A stretch of DNA of 64,000 bases from positions 56,704-120,703 of the forward strand of contig PUDQ02000124.1 in NCBI GenBank assembly GCA_002964805.2. The letters run 5' to 3'. The position numbers were made by a program, and so were the translations under genes. Below the pieces are notes generated by a model. It ran no database searches and was not told the DNA's origin. It saw only the letters and a list, made by a program, of their open reading frames with translations. The first letter of the stretch is position 1, and every line of letters starts with the position of its first letter. Source of the DNA: Trametes villosa (Eukaryota > Basidiomycota > Agaricomycetes > Polyporales > Polyporaceae). Below are positions 34,392 to 45,138 of this stretch, piece by piece.

Positions 34392-35399
34392 ATGTCCGCA
34401 TCTCACAGCCTCACTACTTGGCTCGTTACCGGGTACGCACCGTCTTGTATCTCTTTGACTGCGTCGCTATATAGGTCACCTTAACTGAGATATTCTTCAG
34501 CGCATCGCGGGGCATCGGCCTAGAACTCGTCAGGCAACTTCTCGAGTCCTCGAACAATCTCGTCGTAGCCGCCTGCCGAAGTCCTGAGAACGCAACAGCA
34601 CTGAAAGGACTCGGCGCCACCGCGAAGGGAAAGCTGTACACCTTGAAGCTCGACGTCAGTGACTTCGACGGCGTCCGGGCTTCAGCGAAGGAGGTACAAC
34701 CCATTCTGGGCGAAACCGGCCTCGACTACCTCATCAATAACGCCGCCATCGTGCGTATCTCCACGCCTATCCAACACTATACCGACGTTTTTGCTGACCA
34801 TCGAATTTGTGTTTTTGCTTCAGGCTGAAGGAGGCCTGGCCTTCGCGCTCGACCCAGAGGTCCTGATGCGCACGTTCCGCACGAACATCGCGGGTCCGGC
34901 TCTCGTCTCCCAGGTCTTCCTGCCGTTCCTCGAGAAGGGTACGAAGAAGACGATCGCGAATATCTCGAGCTCTGGGGGCAGCCTCGCGATCGCGCCTCAA
35001 GTGCCGACGACCCGAAACACCTCCTACTCCATGAGCAAGACCGCGTTGAACATGCTGGTACGTCCCCCCAGATATGTGACCTTATGTAGAGATCCGTCAC
35101 TGACGGCGTGAACATCGCGACAACTGCGCGGTGGTTGCAGACGTACAAGCAGAAGCTCGAGAGGCCGGACATCATATCCATCACGATGTGCCCCGGATGG
35201 ACGAAGACCGGTAAGTCACGCTATCTCCGTCTCGCCGTATGCACCCTTCTTGATCGCATTGGAAACAGATATGGGCGGGCAGAACGCGATGCTGGAGCCG
35301 GCGGAGAGCGTCGCCGGCATCCTCAAGGTCGTATCCTCGGTGACTCCCGCAGACAGTGGGAGATTCCTACGCTACAACGGCGAGGAGGTCCCATGGTAG
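34392..35399 (+). CDS. Short-chain dehydrogenase/reductase, sniffer/C-factor-like (SDR2)
   Basis: Exons 34392-34432, 34501-34750, 34824-35057, 35141-35210 and 35269-35399 give 241 residues. Motifs: TGASRGIG near residue 13, NNAAIV at the exon-2 end, ISSSGGS, catalytic YSMSK at the end of exon 3, CPGWTKTDMGG across exons 4 and 5, and terminal RYNGEEVPW. Intron positions and phases equal those of SDR1, SDR3 and SDR4. Exon 3 begins AEGGLAFALDPE, the variable loop between strand 4 and helix 5. Expected to be a cytosolic NAD(P)H-dependent carbonyl reductase; the substrate cannot be read from sequence. Head-to-tail with SDR3, 317 bp apart. Confidence 0.88.
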
Positions 35400-35655
35400 G
35401 CCATGCGTGGACCCCAATGCATGGCAGGCAGGTGGATGGAAGCCCGCTTCGCTCGCAACGTTGTCAGCACCGTATGGATGTCTTACCTCACGATCCAAAT
35501 ACACGCAGTCCTACACGCTCGCCGTCCGCTGCCGCAGGTGCTCCTCCAGATTGCGGTGCAGTCGCGGACGCTGTAATGAGCTATGGCCGATTACTCAAAC
35601 GTACCTCCAACGCGGAAAGTTTCGCAGAACAGTGCGAGCCGATGCACCCAGGTGA

Positions 35656-35661
35656 TATAAA
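35656..35661 (+). promoter_or_regulatory. TATA box of SDR3
   Basis: TATAAA, 61 nt before the SDR3 ATG in the short SDR2-SDR3 spacer. Confidence 0.6.
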
Positions 35662-35716
35662 GTGACCACAGGACCGACAACGCCAGTAATACCGCACCTC
35701 TTCCTAGCTCCTCTCG

Positions 35717-36676
35717 ATGTCTACCGCAAGCATTATCGCAAGTTGGCTCGTAACGGGGTACGTTGGAGACCACACCATTTTCGTTTATACATCCTACTCA
35801 TCACAATTCGCCCCCAGCGCCTCGCGCGGCATTGGGCTCGAGATCGTCCGCCAACTCCTCGCCTCCCCGGACAACCTCGTCATCGCCGCGTGCCGCAACC
35901 CGGCAGGAGCGACGCAGCTCGCCGCACTCAAAGACAGCGCGTCCACGAAGGGCGCCCTGTATACCCTCAAGCTCGACGTCGACGACTTCCCTGGCGTACG
36001 TGCGGCAGGCAAGGACATCGCCGCCATCCTCGGGGACACCGGCCTCGACTACCTCGTCAACAACGCCGGCATCGTGAGTAGCCTCAGGCTGCTTGACGCG
36101 AGGGCCCGCTGGCTAACCCTGGACAGATGACGACGGACACGGCGTTCACGCTCGACCCGGAGGAGCTCCTGCGTGCGGTGCGCACGAATGCGGCGGGGCC
36201 CGCGCTCGTCTCGCAGGTGTGCCTGCCGTTCCTCGAGCGCGGCCGCCGGAAGGCGATCCTGTACGTGTCGAGCACCGCGGGCAGCCTGGGCTCCGTCGAG
36301 CGCGTCGGCGCGCGCGTCGCGACGTACGCGGTCAGCAAGGCCGCGCTGAACATGATCGTGCGTGTCGTGGATTCGTTTCGAGCGTTGAGGGGCGGGGAGG
36401 CTGATGGGGGGATTGTAGGCGCTGAAGCAGAAGTTGGAGAAGCCGGAGTTCATTGTGATCACGACGTGCCCTGGCTGGGTGAAGACAGGTCAGTTGCGAA
36501 GCTTAGCGAGTGCAGCGAATCTACTCACTTGTATTGTGTCAGATATGGGCGGAGACGCGGCCCCGCTCGAGGCGGCCGACAGTGTCGCGGACATTTTGAA
36601 GATCATCACATCCGAGACGAACGAGGGTACCACGGCGAAGTTCATACGGTACAACGGCGAGGTCATCCCGTGGTAG
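35717..36676 (+). CDS. Short-chain dehydrogenase/reductase, sniffer/C-factor-like (SDR3)
   Basis: Exons 35717-35757, 35818-36073, 36127-36357, 36419-36488 and 36543-36676, 243 residues. Key residues are intact: TGASRGIG, NNAGIV, VSSTAGSLG, YAVSK (catalytic Tyr and Lys), CPGWVKTDMGG and RYNGEVIPW. It is two codons longer than SDR2 in exon 2 (KDSASTKGALY) and one codon longer in the last exon. More GC-rich than SDR1, especially in third positions. Same introns as its three paralogues. It ends 176 bp from the convergent TM3 gene. Confidence 0.88.
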
Positions 36677-36852
36677 AATCCGAATCAAAGCATAGGAGAT
36701 TGTCAGATTACAGGATCGCAGCATGCTATACGGAACATGTATACAGATGATAACAGACAGTGTATGAGAACAAGGGACGAGCGCCAGGGCAAAAAGGTAC
36801 CGACAAACATACCACAGAACGTCCACAGTAGCAAAACATAACGCGTCGCGCT

Positions 36853-37666
36853 CTAGATGCGCGCACGTCGCTCGGAGCCGTGGTGGTACATGCCGACAGT
36901 CACGTCCACGGAACCCCACTCGGACTCCAGATTTCGGGACTCCCGGTCATGGCTCCGGTGCGTGCGTTTCGTCGAGGACGTCGGCGACGTGCGAGACACG
37001 TACTCGAGCGGGCTGATCGTGTTGATGTATCGGCTGTATGGGGGGTCGGGACGGATGTCGATGACGGAGCCATGGTAGGAGAAGTGGCTGCGGTCGCCTT
37101 CGAACGAAGGTGCAGGTGTCTTGTCCCAGAACAACTCGGGGCTGTTCACGCGTGCTTCTGCTACATTCAAGCGCGATCAATAAATCGCTCTACACCTCGC
37201 AACTAGGATAGAACCTACTCTCATCACATCTCTTGCGCTCCATTAAAGCACGACATCGTGTACGACGCCAGCGATGGAGTACGCACGCGATGGCCACCAA
37301 AACCAGGAAGCACAAGAGGGCGGCACAGGCTCCGACTACGGCGGAGATGAGGCTCGCGGAGGAAGCGCCCCCGTGCTGAGCTTGGGCGATAGTCTCGGTT
37401 GGTGGTGACGAAAGGGAGGAGATGGTATATGTCGGAGCGGGGGTAGGGTGCATTTCGCTATCCCGGTGAGGCGACATCGCCAGAAGCGGGTCATCCCATG
37501 GTGGGTAGCCTGAGTGTGCGGGGAGAGCAATGGTGATGGTGACCGCATAATGGAGATCGCGATCTTGATGAGTACCTGGAGCGAAAGGATGAGAACCGTC
37601 CGGCGGAGCATCATGAATGGCGGAGAGCGCTTCAGGTGAGGAGGGGGATGGGGGGAGAGGCGACAT
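36853..37666 (-). CDS. Single-pass membrane protein with Pro/Ser-rich ectodomain (TM3)
   Basis: Exons 37666-37219 and 37160-36853 over a 58-nt intron (GTAGGT...TGTAG), 251 residues. The N-terminal 100 residues are Pro/Ser/His-rich (MSPLPPSPSSPEAL, PTPAPTYTISSLSSPPTET). One membrane segment at about 105-130 (ISAVVGACAALLCFLVLVAI) is followed by HRWRRTRCRALMERKR, then the intron, then a tail rich in Tyr, Ser and Asp (PDPPYSRYINTISPLEYVSR) that could be phosphorylated. Shares layout and intron placement with TM1 and TM2. No known domain. It sits between SDR3 and NMD3. Confidence 0.68.
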
Positions 37667-38552
37667 GGCCGCTCAAAGAGATACAAGGGGTAACGCACCT
37701 GAGCTCTTTAACTCTCCTAGCGAGGAGGTTCCTCCGACGTCTTCTACATATTACGAGGATAGACGAAGCTCCCGGACGGTAACCTAGGACGCCTTAAATG
37801 CCGCAGTTGGAGGTTGTACTTGGTTGCTTTCCGTGGAACCGGACTGGGAACGTAGGACTAGACTGAGTACTGTACCTCGTCAATCTGCACTGGTGCTTTG
37901 GGGAGAAACAAGTATCCGTCGCCACCGGCGGTTGCGCGCAGTCAACAACTACTTCGCACACCGCACATGGTCAAATCAGCAGACGGTTGAGAGCCAATTA
38001 CTTCCGACTGCGATCCACTGTGTACCTGTGAGAATTATCGTCGCCAAGCTCAAGGTCTACTTCAAGTGGTTCCCAGAAAGTGGAGGACGTGAGCAGCTTG
38101 GACAGTGTCAAGCATCGAGGAAACCAGCCAAGGGAAAGCAGTTCTAGGCAGATTCAACGCCATATGTGTTTAAAAGATGTTTCAGAAAGCGTCTATGAAA
38201 CGTGGGGAGCACCAGTTCACAGATATGTCCAAGTACTGCGAGTCAAGGCTGCCACGGCGGCGGAGCGGAGGAGAGGAGCATTCGTCTTGGGCGCCTACGA
38301 CACGGGCGGTTAACGCGCGATCGGTGATCAAATCTCCCTGTGCGCAAGTCTACATTAGATTAGATTGAGCAAGATCTATAGATTTTGTCAGCAAGCGATG
38401 GCTTTGCGCCTCGGGCCCGTAGAGTTTCTCGCAGCTCAGTCATCTACCACCATCTTCCTCCCATCTTTCATCTCTCGTCTACCTAGCGTCCTGTACGGAA
38501 TACTGGGGTACTTCTCTGGGGAAACCGCGCGACAAATCCGCCCTGAGCAGAC
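37667..38552. other. Intergenic stretch between TM3 and NMD3
   Basis: Divergent promoters of TM3 (-) and NMD3 (+). The small frames at 37824-38147 and 38365-38652 lack domain features and overlap the expected NMD3 leader. Confidence 0.45.
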
Positions 38553-40659
38553 ATGGAGTTCGTCCCCGCACCGGCCGTGCATCGCGTTCTCTGTGCGGAT
38601 TGTGGTACACCGATCGTTCCCAACTCCGCCAACCTCTGTGTCGCATGCCTAAGGAATACGGTGGACATCACCGAGGGAATCCCCAAGCAAGGTGAGTGTC
38701 TGTACTCCACATCTCATAACGGCCGTGATCGGAGAAGGGGAAAGTGTAGCAGCGGCGGGAGCACGGCCCACACAGTAGAGGTTATTTGCGGCGGGGTTCG
38801 CCTTTCTGGAGCAGTACCCATCGCGAGCGGAGCGATTCAAGATCCATGGGTTGATGGTCATCGCTCCCTTGCGTAGAGCTACTTGGTATCTACTCCTCAG
38901 AGATCTCTAAAGCACGCGAGACGCAGGCGACTGCACCGCATATCACAAGCGCTGGGCCATTGTCACCCAAGTTGCGGGAAACCCGCTGCAAATAACCTCT
39001 GTTACTCGAGTTTACCTTTTTCTGTTTCGCCTCATGGATCGGTTTATCATCCATGTTACTCACCTGCTGATTCCACAGCATCTGTGTCATACTGCCGGAA
39101 TTGCGAACGATTCCTCTCTCCCCCTACATCATGGACCATCGCCCAGCCTGAGTCCCAAGAACTCCTCGCTATCTGCCTGAAGAAGCTGAAGGGCCTGAAT
39201 AAGGTCCGGCTCACGGAGGCGCACTTCATCTGGACGGAGCCGCACTCGAAACGTCTCCGCGTTTCGCTCACCATCCAGAAGGAGGTCCTCACCTCGACGA
39301 TCTTGGAACAGGTGTTCGAAATCGAGTATCTCGTCCAGTATGGCCAGTGCCCGGACTGCACGAAGCTCGCGGCGAAGAACACCTGGAAGGCGCTCGTCCA
39401 GGTCCGACAGAAGGTCCCGCACAAGCGCACCTTCCTGTTCCTCGAGCAGCTGATCTTGAAGCACGGCGCGCAAAAAGACACCATCTCGGTGAAGGAGGTC
39501 AAGGACGGTCTCGACTTCTTCTACAGTCAGCGGAGTCACGCGCAGAAGATGGTCGAGTTCCTGAACGGTGTAGTGCCCGTAAGGTACGTGCGCTGCCGCT
39601 TGGTATGGGCTACCCTTGCTAACCTGTGTTTCAAGGTCAAAAGCGTCGGAGCAGCTGCTTTCGACCGACACACACACAAATACGGCCAACTTCAAGTATA
39701 CGTATTCCGTCGAGATCATCCCCGTTTGCAAGGACGACCTGGTCTGCATACCGCCAAAACTCGCCCGGCAACAGAGCAACATCTCGCCGCTCACCATCTG
39801 CGTGCGCGTCGGCAACTCACTCCACCTCCTCGACCCCTCTACCCTCCAAGTATGTGAGATCACCTCGCCCATCTACTGGCGCTCGCCCTTCGAGGCGCTC
39901 GCGAGCGTTACGGACCTCGTCGAGTTCACCGTGCTCGACGTCGAGCCCTCCGGGCAGACGCGCGGGAAGTGGGTGCTCGCGGACGCGCAGGTCGCGCTCT
40001 CCGGTGCCTTCCGCTCGCACGCGGCCGGCGAGGATGGGATGGACTTCGAGTCAGCCATGGCCGAGCAGATCTTCCACACACGCACGCACCTCGGCGGGAT
40101 CCTGCAGCCGGGAGACACCGCGATGGGCTACTTCCTCACGAACGCGAACTTCAACTCGGACGACTACGCGGCGCTGCCCGCGCACCGCATCCCGGACATC
40201 GTGCTCGTGAAGAAGGCGTACCCGAACCGCCGCAAGAAGAACAAGCCGCGCGCGTGGCGCCTGCGCAGCATCGCGAAGGAGGCGGGCGAGGAGGGCGAGA
40301 CGAGCGGCGCGCGCGGCGTCGTGGGCCGCATGGGCGGGCGCGACCAGAAGAAGGTCGAGGAGGACTACGAGATCTTCTTGCGCGAGCTCGAGGAGGACGA
40401 GGAGATGCGCGGCGCGGTCAACCTGTACCGTGCGAAGAACGACGTGCCTGGGGCGGGCGCGGGCGTGTCGGGCGGGAAGACGAGGAAGAAGGTTCAGCAT
40501 GCGATGGACGTCGACGAGAGCGCGATGGACCAGGACGCTGCGCCCGCCGCGGCCAGTGGAGAACCGGCGGCGGGCGAAGAGGAGGAGCCCGACTTCCCCG
40601 ACGTGAAGCTGGACGAGCTTCTGGAGGACTTCGACGAGATGACGCTGGAGGAGTCTTGA
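38553..40659 (+). CDS. NMD3: 60S ribosomal export protein NMD3
   Basis: Exons 38553-38691, 39079-39583 and 39636-40659 give 555 residues. Zinc-binding Cys pairs: C14ADC17, C29VAC32 and the exon-2 pair CRNC (52-55), with a further pair CPDC. Strongly family-typical stretches: LCVACLRNTVDITEGIPKQ, LLAICLKKLKG, FIWTEPHSKRLRV, KTFLFLEQLILKHG-like, GLDFFYSQRSHAQKMVEFL, YSVEIIPVCKDD, FHTRTHLGGILQPGD and DIVLVKKAYP. The acidic C-terminus (DVKLDELLEDFDEMTLEES) looks like the leucine-rich export signal. NMD3 binds late nuclear 60S subunits and bridges them to the exportin Crm1; it is released in the cytoplasm. Intron 1 is 387 nt, long for this organism, and sits after IPKQ. A low-complexity Ala/Glu insert (about 500-530) precedes the export signal. 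Convergent with SDR4, 137 bp apart. Confidence 0.95.
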
Positions 40660-40796
40660 GGCGGAGGGTGCTAGAGAAGCTGTACGTCACTGTACTATCG
40701 CTCATGCCAGACTTTTGTATTTCAAGGTATCGCTACATGTTGCTCTAAGCTTCTTTGCGCGTGCGAGTACCTCGCGCGAGAATGCTGTGGTTTCGT

Positions 40797-41772
40797 TCAC
40801 CACGGGAGCTCCGTTCCGTCGTACCTGAAGAACTTCCCGCTGTCCTTCGAGGCGAGCGTGGTAACAACCTTGAGCATGCTGGATACGCTGAACTCGACTT
40901 CGAGCTGTGCGCCCTCGCCGCCCATATCTACGGGATGCAATGAGTACCCGCAGTCCACATTCCTATCTCCGGAACTCCACTCACCCGTCTTGACCCATCC
41001 TGGATCGAGCACGATTGCGATGAAGTCCGGCCGCTCGACTCTCTGCTTCGACGTCTACGATCTCCTCGTCAGCACACACAGCAGCAGTGCCGCGTCGAAG
41101 TCCTACGCCACGCACCAGCATGTTCAGCGCCGTCTTGCTGATGCTGTACGACGCGCACTTGCCCATCGTGGCGCTCAGGTCGATGCTCGCGAGCCCGCTC
41201 GACATGTTCACGATCACCTTGCGCGCGCCTTTCTCCAGCAGCGGGAGGAACGTCTGCGCGATGAGCGCGGGCCCGATGACGTTCGCCTCGAACGTGCGCA
41301 CGGCGGTCGCAGCGTCGATCGTGAACGCCGTGTCGTCTGCTTCGTTCTGTCAACACGCAGCGCGTTAAGTTCCATGCACAAATATGAGCAGGGCTGTGGA
41401 GGAGGGGCATACGTACGATCGCGGCGTTGTTGTAGAGGTAGTCAAGCCCGCGGTCGCCGAGCGCGGCCTCGACGGCTGCGCGCGAGGCGCGGATGGATGC
41501 CGCGTCGGCGACATCGAGCGGGAGGATGTGCAGCGTCCCCTTCGCGCCGTCTTTGAGCGCGTGTAGGCCCGTAGCTTTGTCGGGGGTGCGGCACGTCGCG
41601 ACGACGATGTTGGAGGGGTCCGCGAGGAGTTGTCTGACGAGCTCGAGCCCGATCCCGCGTGAGGTTCTGTATGCAGAGGCCGTTGTCAAATTGGAATGAG
41701 GGTGGATGGGAGATTTTGATCGCAGTGGGTGGGGACGTACCCGGTGATCAGCCAGGTGTGAGGCGCGGACAT
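40797..41772 (-). CDS. Short-chain dehydrogenase/reductase, sniffer/C-factor-like (SDR4)
   Basis: Exons 41772-41741, 41666-41417, 41346-41116, 41054-40985 and 40927-40797, 237 residues. Motifs: TGTSRGIG, YNNAAI, MSSGLAS, catalytic YSISK, DPGWVKTDMGG and terminal RYDGTELPW. Same intron positions as SDR1-3, so it is the fourth local paralogue, inverted relative to SDR2/3 and separated from them by TM3 and NMD3. The conserved CPGW is changed to DPGW, a position that varies in the family. Exon 1 is three codons shorter than in SDR2/3. Substrate unknown. Confidence 0.88.
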
Positions 41773-41869
41773 GGTGCTATGTTATCGGTCTGGTGTAACG
41801 GTGTAAGTAGTACAAAGGGGGCCTCAAGTTACGTCGACGCGAGGTTCGTTCGCTGTCGTTACCGCGCTG

Positions 41870-41875
41870 TATATA
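41870..41875 (-). promoter_or_regulatory. TATA-like element of SDR4
   Basis: TATATA about 98 nt before the SDR4 start, farther than in the other three paralogues. Confidence 0.4.
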
Positions 41876-42143
41876 TGTACGATCGGTGGTGTTGTGAGTT
41901 TCTGCCAGCGCACGCCCCGTGGGTGCCTTTATCGATCGCGGACAAGAATAGGCCTGGCGCGGTCGAATGGTACGCATGACGAGCTCAGGTATATTGCTAG
42001 CGAGACGGGCTGACTATAGGCGGGGCAATATCGGCGTATCTGTAGCAACAAGACGGCGCGGAGCGCAAGGACGCGATAACTTCAGCAGCACATGTCATGA
42101 CGCGCCAGATTACACGTCGGTGTGCGCAGAGGTCTCAGGTTGC

Positions 42144-43705
42144 TCAGTGAGCTTTCTTGAACCCGTCGATAATACCGTAGTAGGCCGGCTTCTTGTGCAG
42201 GTTCTGCGATCGAGGGTGTCAGCCAAGCGTTCGGGTCATACCACCGGGGAACGCTGCACTGACATCGTCCCACGGACATGCGTCTCCAGTACCCGGGAAG
42301 GTGCCAGGGATCCACGAATACTACGCAACACGAGTCCGTTAACCGTGTAACACATAAAAGTATGCGCGACACACCTTGTCCGTGAAGTCCCAGACGGTCA
42401 CGCCAACGCACCCCTCCACCACCGCACAAGCAGAAATGATCGCCTCATAGTCCCGCCTTTGCTGGGCGAGCCCGGCTGCGTCCGGAGGTAGAGTGAGGAA
42501 CTTGACGTCAAGCTCTGTGATGGCGACCTCGACGCCGAGCGCGACGAACTCCTCTAGGTTCTTGCGGATGTCGGTAGGCACCTCGCCGACAGTCTCGTGT
42601 GCCTGCACTCCTACGCCGTGTACGGGCACCCCGGCGCGCTTCAGGTCCCTGATGAGCCTCTTCATGGACGTCGCCTTGGGGCCTGCGCGCCGGATGAGTG
42701 AAAGGGCGGGATGTATGCACGCACGGTGGGGACCCTACCTGTTCCGGTGATGTTGTACTCGTTGATGTATAGCTTCGTGTGTGGGTCGGCTGCGCGCGCG
42801 GCGTGCAGTGCGAGCGGAATGTAAGTTGTGTTAAGGGCGTTGTACCACATCGTTTCGCGCCATGTGCCGTCGTCGTTGAACGGTTCTAAGATTAACGTCA
42901 GGGAGATGAGCTTCGACTGTCCTCTTACGCCCGATGCCTCACCGTTGATAACGTCCCAGCTGTCTGTACAAGAGGGTGGAGGGCGTTCAGGACAGTACCC
43001 AAACTTGGACACGGGCTGCTACTTACACCTGCACGATGCTGTTCGTGAGCGTGTTAGGGTAAGGGTAGAACTACTAAGGTACTTACGCTTTCCCTCGCCA
43101 GTGATGGACGATGTTGTAGCAATGCTCCTGCACAACTTCGGCAAGCTCGGAGGGCGTCCATGTGGTGTTGGTAACCCAGCCGGGGAGCGCGTTGTACCAC
43201 ACGCAATTATGACCTATGTAACGGGATATCGTTAACGAAGTAATCTTCGCGCCAGAGGGAGCTTTCTGTGGTAGCAGGTAGAGGTACCTCTCAAGCGCTT
43301 CCCGTTCTCTTGGGCGAGTTGCGCGATCTGGTCCGCCTGCGCGAAGGTGTACACGCCCCTCTCGGGCTCAGTTTCCATCTATAAGTCAAGGGTGTATTAA
43401 GAGATAAGAGAGACGAGCACACAGGAAGAATGGCTCACCCATTTCATGCCTTTAGCTGGAGTAATCTGGCCGAACATCTCGAAATCGGCGAGGATGGCGA
43501 GGTAGGCCGAGTCGTTGAGCTGGTTGTTGTTGGTAGCAGTGCCAAAGTAAAGTTTGCGAGCTCCCAAGGCAGCTAAGTTCAAGCCTTTGGAGGAAGCGGT
43601 AGCCGGGGACTCTCTGGGCAGGCCTCCTGCAGAGAGAGTAAATGCCGAGACAGCGAACAGTACAGGCGCGAGCGAGATGAGTGTGAGCGAAGTCATAGCC
43701 ATCAT
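42144..43705 (-). CDS. GH10 endo-1,4-beta-xylanase (secreted)
   Basis: Nine exons: 43705-43439, 43378-43288, 43213-43087, 43038-43027, 42959-42943, 42885-42739, 42682-42375, 42320-42264 and 42203-42144; 361 residues. Residues 1-20 form a signal peptide (SLTLISLAPVLFAVSAFTLSA). GH10 motifs: KLYFGTATNNNQLND, FGQITPAKGMKW, RGHNCVWYNALPGWV, WDVINEPFNDDGTW (acid/base Glu172), LYINEYNI, VGVQAHE and AITELDV (nucleophile Glu277), ending KKPAYYGIIDGFKKAH. The 105-residue Glu-Glu spacing is family-typical. It cleaves xylan backbones outside the cell. No CBM1 is present. The Trp-Asp-Val region depends on exons of only 12 and 17 nt; skipping the 12-nt exon also keeps phase, so that part is uncertain. The motif WYNA replaces the more usual WHSQ. 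Confidence 0.9.
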
Positions 43706-43741
43706 GGTCCAAAACCTACATGAAATATAGTGACGTGAGTG

Positions 43742-43749
43742 GTTTATAT
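43742..43749 (-). promoter_or_regulatory. TATA-like element of the xylanase gene
   Basis: TATATAAA on the - strand, about 37 nt before the first ATG of the GH10 gene. This is close, implying a very short leader or use of the ATG at 43702 or 43696. Confidence 0.4.
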
Positions 43750-44163
43750 AGTTGCTCGACTCGCATATTGCGTACCTACTCCCAGGGGAAAGGCGGGCCG
43801 CCGCGGTGATCAGGAGACTCTCGGGCGGCCAACACGCCTGTCACCCGGATGAAAGAGAAGGTCGCGCAGCGCATCATGCTCTCGATTCAGTAGGCATAAC
43901 GCTTCGTAACGAGCGTAAAAAGAGCGACCCCGCCATGGAGCCAGAGGTTACGAGACAACCAGGTGATGCAGAGCCATGAATGCATGGCCGGCGAGCACCT
44001 GCCATTGCGCGGGCGACGCGGGATTAATCTACAGAGAGTGGGGTCAGTTGGGGCAGATGAGTATTCTAAACCATCCCGGGAGCTTGACATCCATTTCTGA
44101 GAGGGAATAAGGGAAAGATTAGGTGCGATTGTTTCCGATGGATGAGTGAGCAGAGACAAGCCT
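43750..44163. other. Intergenic stretch before the tandem repeat
   Basis: No gene recognised. A - strand frame of 124 codons (44261-43887) has no domain. The last 40 bases are weakly similar to the end of repeat unit 1 (around 54800), so a diverged older unit edge is possible. Confidence 0.35.
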
Positions 44164-44486
44164 GGTGTGGGTGCATGTGTATCGTCTTGCATTTTGCCAC
44201 GAGTCACAATAGACGCCCGTTTATCAGCAAAGTTACACCCATCAAAGGATGATAAGTACACCAGACTGACTTATAGTTACTTACCCGGTATAAGCGAGCC
44301 CTTACTTCATTAGTTCACTCACTTACTGAACGCTCGGCTATTAGCTTATGTCAGCTTCGCGCTAGGCTCGCCGATTTTCTCTTCGAGTTCCTCAGCTCTC
44401 GCCACCACCTGTGCGCGCGAGCTTGATTGAGGTGCGAACCCCCCGCTATTCTGTCGCTCCTTACGGTACGCTGACGTTCGTCCCAT

Positions 44487-44612
44487 AGGCACTAACGTGC
44501 TCGTACTATGCGACTCAGTAATAAGTACATTCGCTCTTGGCCGGGTGGGCCACTACCTAGCTTTTGCCACGACCCCCGCGCGCGAGACTGAGGCACTAAC
44601 GTGCTCGTACTA
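44487..44612 (+). repeat. Pair of 22-nt direct repeats in the stub-gene upstream region
   Basis: AGGCACTAACGTGCTCGTAC (plus TA) occurs at 44487-44508 and again at 44591-44612, 104 bp apart. In copy 2 both are kept with one change each (55031 and 55132 regions). The core CACTAACGTG is near-palindromic, so it could be a protein-binding site for the downstream gene. Confidence 0.5.
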
Positions 44613-45138
44613 GACACGACACCGTGCAAAAATAATGAGATCAAACATACAAGGATATCAGGGATTTGAACAGCTATCTCACTCTCCTCAGGTCACTCTC
44701 TATCTCGGAGACGATGCGATCTGCCTTCTACTCGGACCGTCGAGCATCGTAGTACTGGACATCGTATTGTCTAGCAGGTAAGCATGTTGCGGTTCTGGGA
44801 TGCTTGCGGCCCTAACATTTCTCTTCGTTTCTATGCCCATATATACAGAACTTTGCGAGAAGAATCCGACGTAGCGGCATGGCGGGAGCGTGGCGGGGGC
44901 GAGCGATGGAAAGAGTAGAATACATACGCCATTGTAAGCGCTTCTAAAGCGCGTGTGCTAGCAGACAGGGTTCGATGGGTGCGCCTCAAGGTGGGGCACG
45001 AGGGGTGGATGTTGTTGATATGAAGCTCGAGACCGCCTCTTGGTCTCGTCTTCTTGTCCTCAACCTTATACCTCCCCCCTACCTTGAGTTCCTGACCAAG
45101 TCCTGCCTCCTACCATCGCCACCTCATCTCCCTCATCT

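Noticed and set aside
39129..39872. 247-codon - strand ORF over NMD3
   Set aside because: Antisense shadow of NMD3 exons; crosses its introns without splice logic.
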